From Flavobacteriaceae bacterium (lineage in GTDB: Bacteria > Bacteroidota > Bacteroidia > Flavobacteriales > Flavobacteriaceae): DNA of 7,795 nucleotides. This document shows positions 6,504 through 7,795 of this stretch, in pieces. The position numbers and the translations under genes were made by a program. Under the pieces are notes generated by a model. It was given only the letters and a program-made list of their open reading frames with translations, did not search any database and had not been told where the DNA came from. The stretch covers positions 29,178-36,972 of the forward strand of contig NVSL01000006.1 of NCBI GenBank assembly GCA_002401215.1. The letters run 5' to 3'. Position 1 is the stretch's first letter. Each line of letters opens with the position of its first letter.

Positions 6504-6536
6504 AAACCGTGATTTTTGTTTCACGGTTTTCCGTGA
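6504..6536. repeat. Three-armed palindrome in the gap between batE and the lipoprotein gene
   Basis: AAACCGTGA (6504-6512) pairs with TCACGGTTT (6521-6529) around an 8-nt loop. The same central TCACGG (6521-6526) can instead pair with a second CCGTGA (6531-6536) around a 4-nt loop. The two hairpins exclude each other. Neither is followed by a convincing T run on the minus strand, so it is not a clear terminator for batE. Confidence 0.6.
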
Positions 6537-6559
6537 GGTGATAAAAAAGAAAGTGTGGA

Positions 6560-6577
6560 TTCCCACTTGCGTGGGAA
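6560..6577. repeat. Palindromic REP-like unit (TTCCCAC-loop-GTGGGAA)
   Basis: A perfect 7-bp stem, TTCCCAC/GTGGGAA, with loop TTGC, in the context GGAT...AGACAAAAAGG. The form ATTCCC-N-GGGAA followed by a GACAAA-like tail recalls short dispersed palindromes known in many bacterial genomes (for example neisserial dRS3). Only one copy is present here, so its repetitive nature is inferred. Confidence 0.5.
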
Positions 6578-6607
6578 AGACAAAAAGGTGAGTTGCTTAT
6601 AAACTAA

Positions 6608-6629
6608 CTTCGACAAGCTCTGTTTGACA
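6608..6629. repeat. Possible dispersed intergenic repeat (CTTCGACAAGCTC type)
   Basis: The stretch CTTCGACAAGCTCTGTTTGA resembles a short intergenic repeat of the CTTCGACAAGCTCAG type that I recall from many bacterial genomes. There is a single copy in the window and no internal symmetry, so the assignment rests on memory of that motif. Apart from this, the two palindromes and the candidate promoter, the 161-bp gap 6477-6637 shows nothing else I can support. Confidence 0.35.
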
Positions 6630-6637
6630 AAATGGGT

Positions 6638-7390
6638 TTATATCTCTTTTAAATAATCAGCAATCAACCAGCCAATTTTACCATCAGCGAGTTTGATTTT
6701 TTTCCAATCATCTATCTGATCTAAGATTTCTACTTTGGTGCCTTCGTGTAATTTAAAAACGGTATCAGAATTCAACGTCGGTGCATTTTTAACTTCTGTA
6801 GTTTGTTTAAAGATAATTGCTTCTGTTTTGTTTACCTGATAATCGTAGGCTTTGAAAGCAAAAGACAATGAAACGATTAATAAGACAACACTTAAAATAC
6901 TCAAATTAAAATACAGTAATTTTTTTCTTGATGAATATGAAAAGTGATATAACAAAAATATCAAAGCTCCAAAAAATGAAAATGCCACAGCAATTTTAGC
7001 CCAAATTTCATAAGTCAATTTATAAATAACCGCATCAGAAAACTTTTGAAAAATTGTTTTTGGCAATACTTCAATTGCGTCAATTGTCATTCTATTAGCA
7101 AAAGCTAAATTGGTTTTTGCATCTGCATTTGAAGGATTTAACTTCAATGCTTTTTCAAAATAATAAATTGCAGGAGCAACTTTATTGAGTTTGTAATATG
7201 AGTTTCCTAAGTTAAAATACAACTCATCAGATTGCATCTCTAGTTCGTCAATCAGCTTATATTGCTCAATTGCTGCCTCGTAATTTTCTCTTTGATACAA
7301 GCTATTTCCTTTGGCAAACAACTCTTCCGCCGACTGTGAAAACCCAATCGAAGTAAAGATAACAAACGCTATGAGAATAATTTTTTTCAT
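6638..7390 (-). CDS. batE: BatE: TPR and SH3-domain protein of the Bat operon
   Basis: Last gene of the Bacteroides aerotolerance (Bat) cluster, whose MoxR/DUF58/VWA/TPR proteins are thought to form an envelope-associated complex linked to stress tolerance; the exact activity is unknown. Residues 1-19 form a signal peptide ending FSQ. Two tetratricopeptide repeats follow (about 21-53 and 55-87, the second with LYFNLGNSYYKLNKVAPAIY) and a partial third to about 100. Two membrane helices lie at 129-150 and 158-180, and a bacterial SH3 domain closes the protein (about 190-250, with the typical end GWLIADYLKEI). The order signal-TPR-two TM-SH3 and 250-residue length match flavobacterial BatE. The ATG directly abuts the batD stop (TAGATG), indicating translational coupling. 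No clear terminator follows its stop. Confidence 0.9.
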   Translation of the reverse strand: MKKIILIAFVIFTSIGFSQSAEELFAKGNSLYQRENYEAAIEQYKLIDELEMQSDELYFNLGNSYYKLNKVAPAIYYFEKALKLNPSNADAKTNLAFANRMTIDAIEVLPKTIFQKFSDAVIYKLTYEIWAKIAVAFSFFGALIFLLYHFSYSSRKKLLYFNLSILSVVLLIVSLSFAFKAYDYQVNKTEAIIFKQTTEVKNAPTLNSDTVFKLHEGTKVEILDQIDDWKKIKLADGKIGWLIADYLKEI

Positions 7391-7714
7391 CTACAATTGT
7401 TTATCAATTTTTGTAATTACCTGTTTTGCTTTGTCAAATTCTTGCTGCATCATCACGTTGGTAGTTGGGGTGTATCGCGCAAAATCACAATCGTCTAACA
7501 CCTCCATAAATTCGTTGATTGTTGCAGCATCAATATTTCTATCTTCTAATAAAGAAGTGATTTTTTCTTTACTGATATCCGACGTTTCTATATTCAATTT
7601 TGCTTTTAAGAAATTGTGTAATGCCTTTTCTAAAGCGATGTAAAATGCTTCTTTCTTGCCCAACTCCTTTTTAGCTTGCGATAAATATTTACGCGCCAAT
7701 CTATCTGCCTTTCG
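7391..7714 (-). CDS. batD: BatD C-terminal cytosolic region (5' part missing)
   Basis: The 3' end of batD, encoding the cytoplasmic tail that follows BatD's beta-rich exported part and membrane helix. Characteristic text includes RKYLSQAKKELGKKEAFYIA and ALHNFLKAKLNIETSDIS, then a helical end reaching the TAG at 7391-7393. BatD proteins are usually several hundred residues long and only about 105 are present. The TTG at 7699 should not be taken as a start: the frame remains open to the window edge. BatD-like sequence (RLRKADRLA) seems to continue to about 7714. Upstream of that the translation (SSQCCECDNAIGRSPVTYH) is unlike BatD and G+C content jumps, so the gene appears cut by a sequence join rather than simply by the window end. 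It lies directly upstream of batE. Confidence 0.8.
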   Translation of the reverse strand, partial: RKADRLARKYLSQAKKELGKKEAFYIALEKALHNFLKAKLNIETSDISKEKITSLLEDRNIDAATINEFMEVLDDCDFARYTPTTNVMMQQEFDKAKQVITKIDKQL

Positions 7715-7795
7715 GAGTCGCTTTAAATCCAGATGGTACGTTACTGGTGATCGACCGATCGCATTATCGCATTCGCAGCATTGACTTGAAGCGGG
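7702..7795 (+). CDS. NHL beta-propeller repeat fragment, probably from a different genome or locus
   Basis: The plus-strand frame beginning at 7702 reads YLPFGVALNPDG, then TLLVIDRSHYRIRSIDLKR, to the edge. This fits the NHL repeat pattern: P-x-G-V-A, D-P-D-G-like turn, hydrophobic strand, D, then H-R-I-R and I-D-L. NHL repeats build extracellular or enzymatic beta-propellers. The 88 bases from 7708 are 50% G+C (44 of 88), against 30 of 80 just before (7621-7700), and codons such as CTG, CGC, CGG and ATC differ from the rest of the window. It is antisense to the expected continuation of batD. Both start and end are missing, and no function beyond the repeat can be given. The junction lies somewhere in 7700-7720. 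Confidence 0.6.

Noticed and set aside
6560..6577. Terminator of the bat operon
   Set aside because: On the minus strand the nearest T run begins about 10 nt after the stem, too far for a standard intrinsic terminator.
7311..7643. 110-codon open frame on the plus strand
   Set aside because: Fully antisense to batE/batD, which have clear homology; the translation resembles no family.
7391..7699. A stand-alone 102-residue gene starting at TTG 7699
   Set aside because: The protein is the C-terminal tail of BatD and its frame stays open upstream, so the TTG is an internal Leu codon.

Overview
The window is AT-rich DNA (30 of 80 bases are G/C in the sample I counted, 7621-7700) with the marks of a member of the Bacteroidota, most likely a flavobacterium. 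It holds the end of a Bat (Bacteroides aerotolerance) operon, an IS1595-type element with a DNA-binding transposase, lipoproteins whose lipoboxes end in Asn-Cys, and candidate promoters resembling the Bacteroidota TAnnTTTG -7 box.

Layout: (1) Bases 1-2534, plus strand: a glpT-glpQ pair. GlpT is a glycerol-3-phosphate/phosphate antiporter whose first ~25 residues lie outside the window. GlpQ is a lipoprotein glycerophosphodiester phosphodiesterase. Together they would release glycerol-3-phosphate from deacylated phospholipids outside the cytoplasm and import it. (2) Bases 2569-3642: a complete IS1595-family element on the minus strand with 22/24-matching terminal inverted repeats, sitting between the convergent 3' ends of glpQ and the next gene. 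(3) Bases 3650-4261, minus: a TRIC/UPF0126 (YadS/YicG-like) membrane channel, separated from the genes upstream of it by a strong hairpin at 4292-4323. (4) Bases 4367-6476, minus: two lipoprotein genes 10 nt apart. The first is a large acidic, Cys-rich, Gly/Asp-linker protein ending in an M15-type zinc peptidase domain. The second is a 140-residue lipoprotein of unknown function. (5) Bases 6477-6637: a non-coding gap with several palindromes that look like dispersed repeats. (6) Bases 6638 to about 7714, minus: batE and the 3' end of batD, abutting as TAGATG. (7) The last ~90 bases have 50% G+C and encode a clear NHL beta-propeller repeat on the plus strand, antisense to where batD should continue. 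This looks like a chimeric join.

The most interesting signal is a perfect five-copy heptanucleotide repeat (6391-6425) at the start of the M15 lipoprotein gene. The only ATG before the signal peptide lies immediately upstream of the repeat and is out of frame with five copies. With six (or three) copies the same ATG would give a textbook lipoprotein signal peptide. The gene is therefore a candidate for phase variation by slipped-strand mispairing, captured here in the OFF state unless a TTG 46 nt further upstream is used. A modular, possibly surface-exposed peptidoglycan peptidase followed by a small lipoprotein also resembles an effector/immunity arrangement, but that part is inference.
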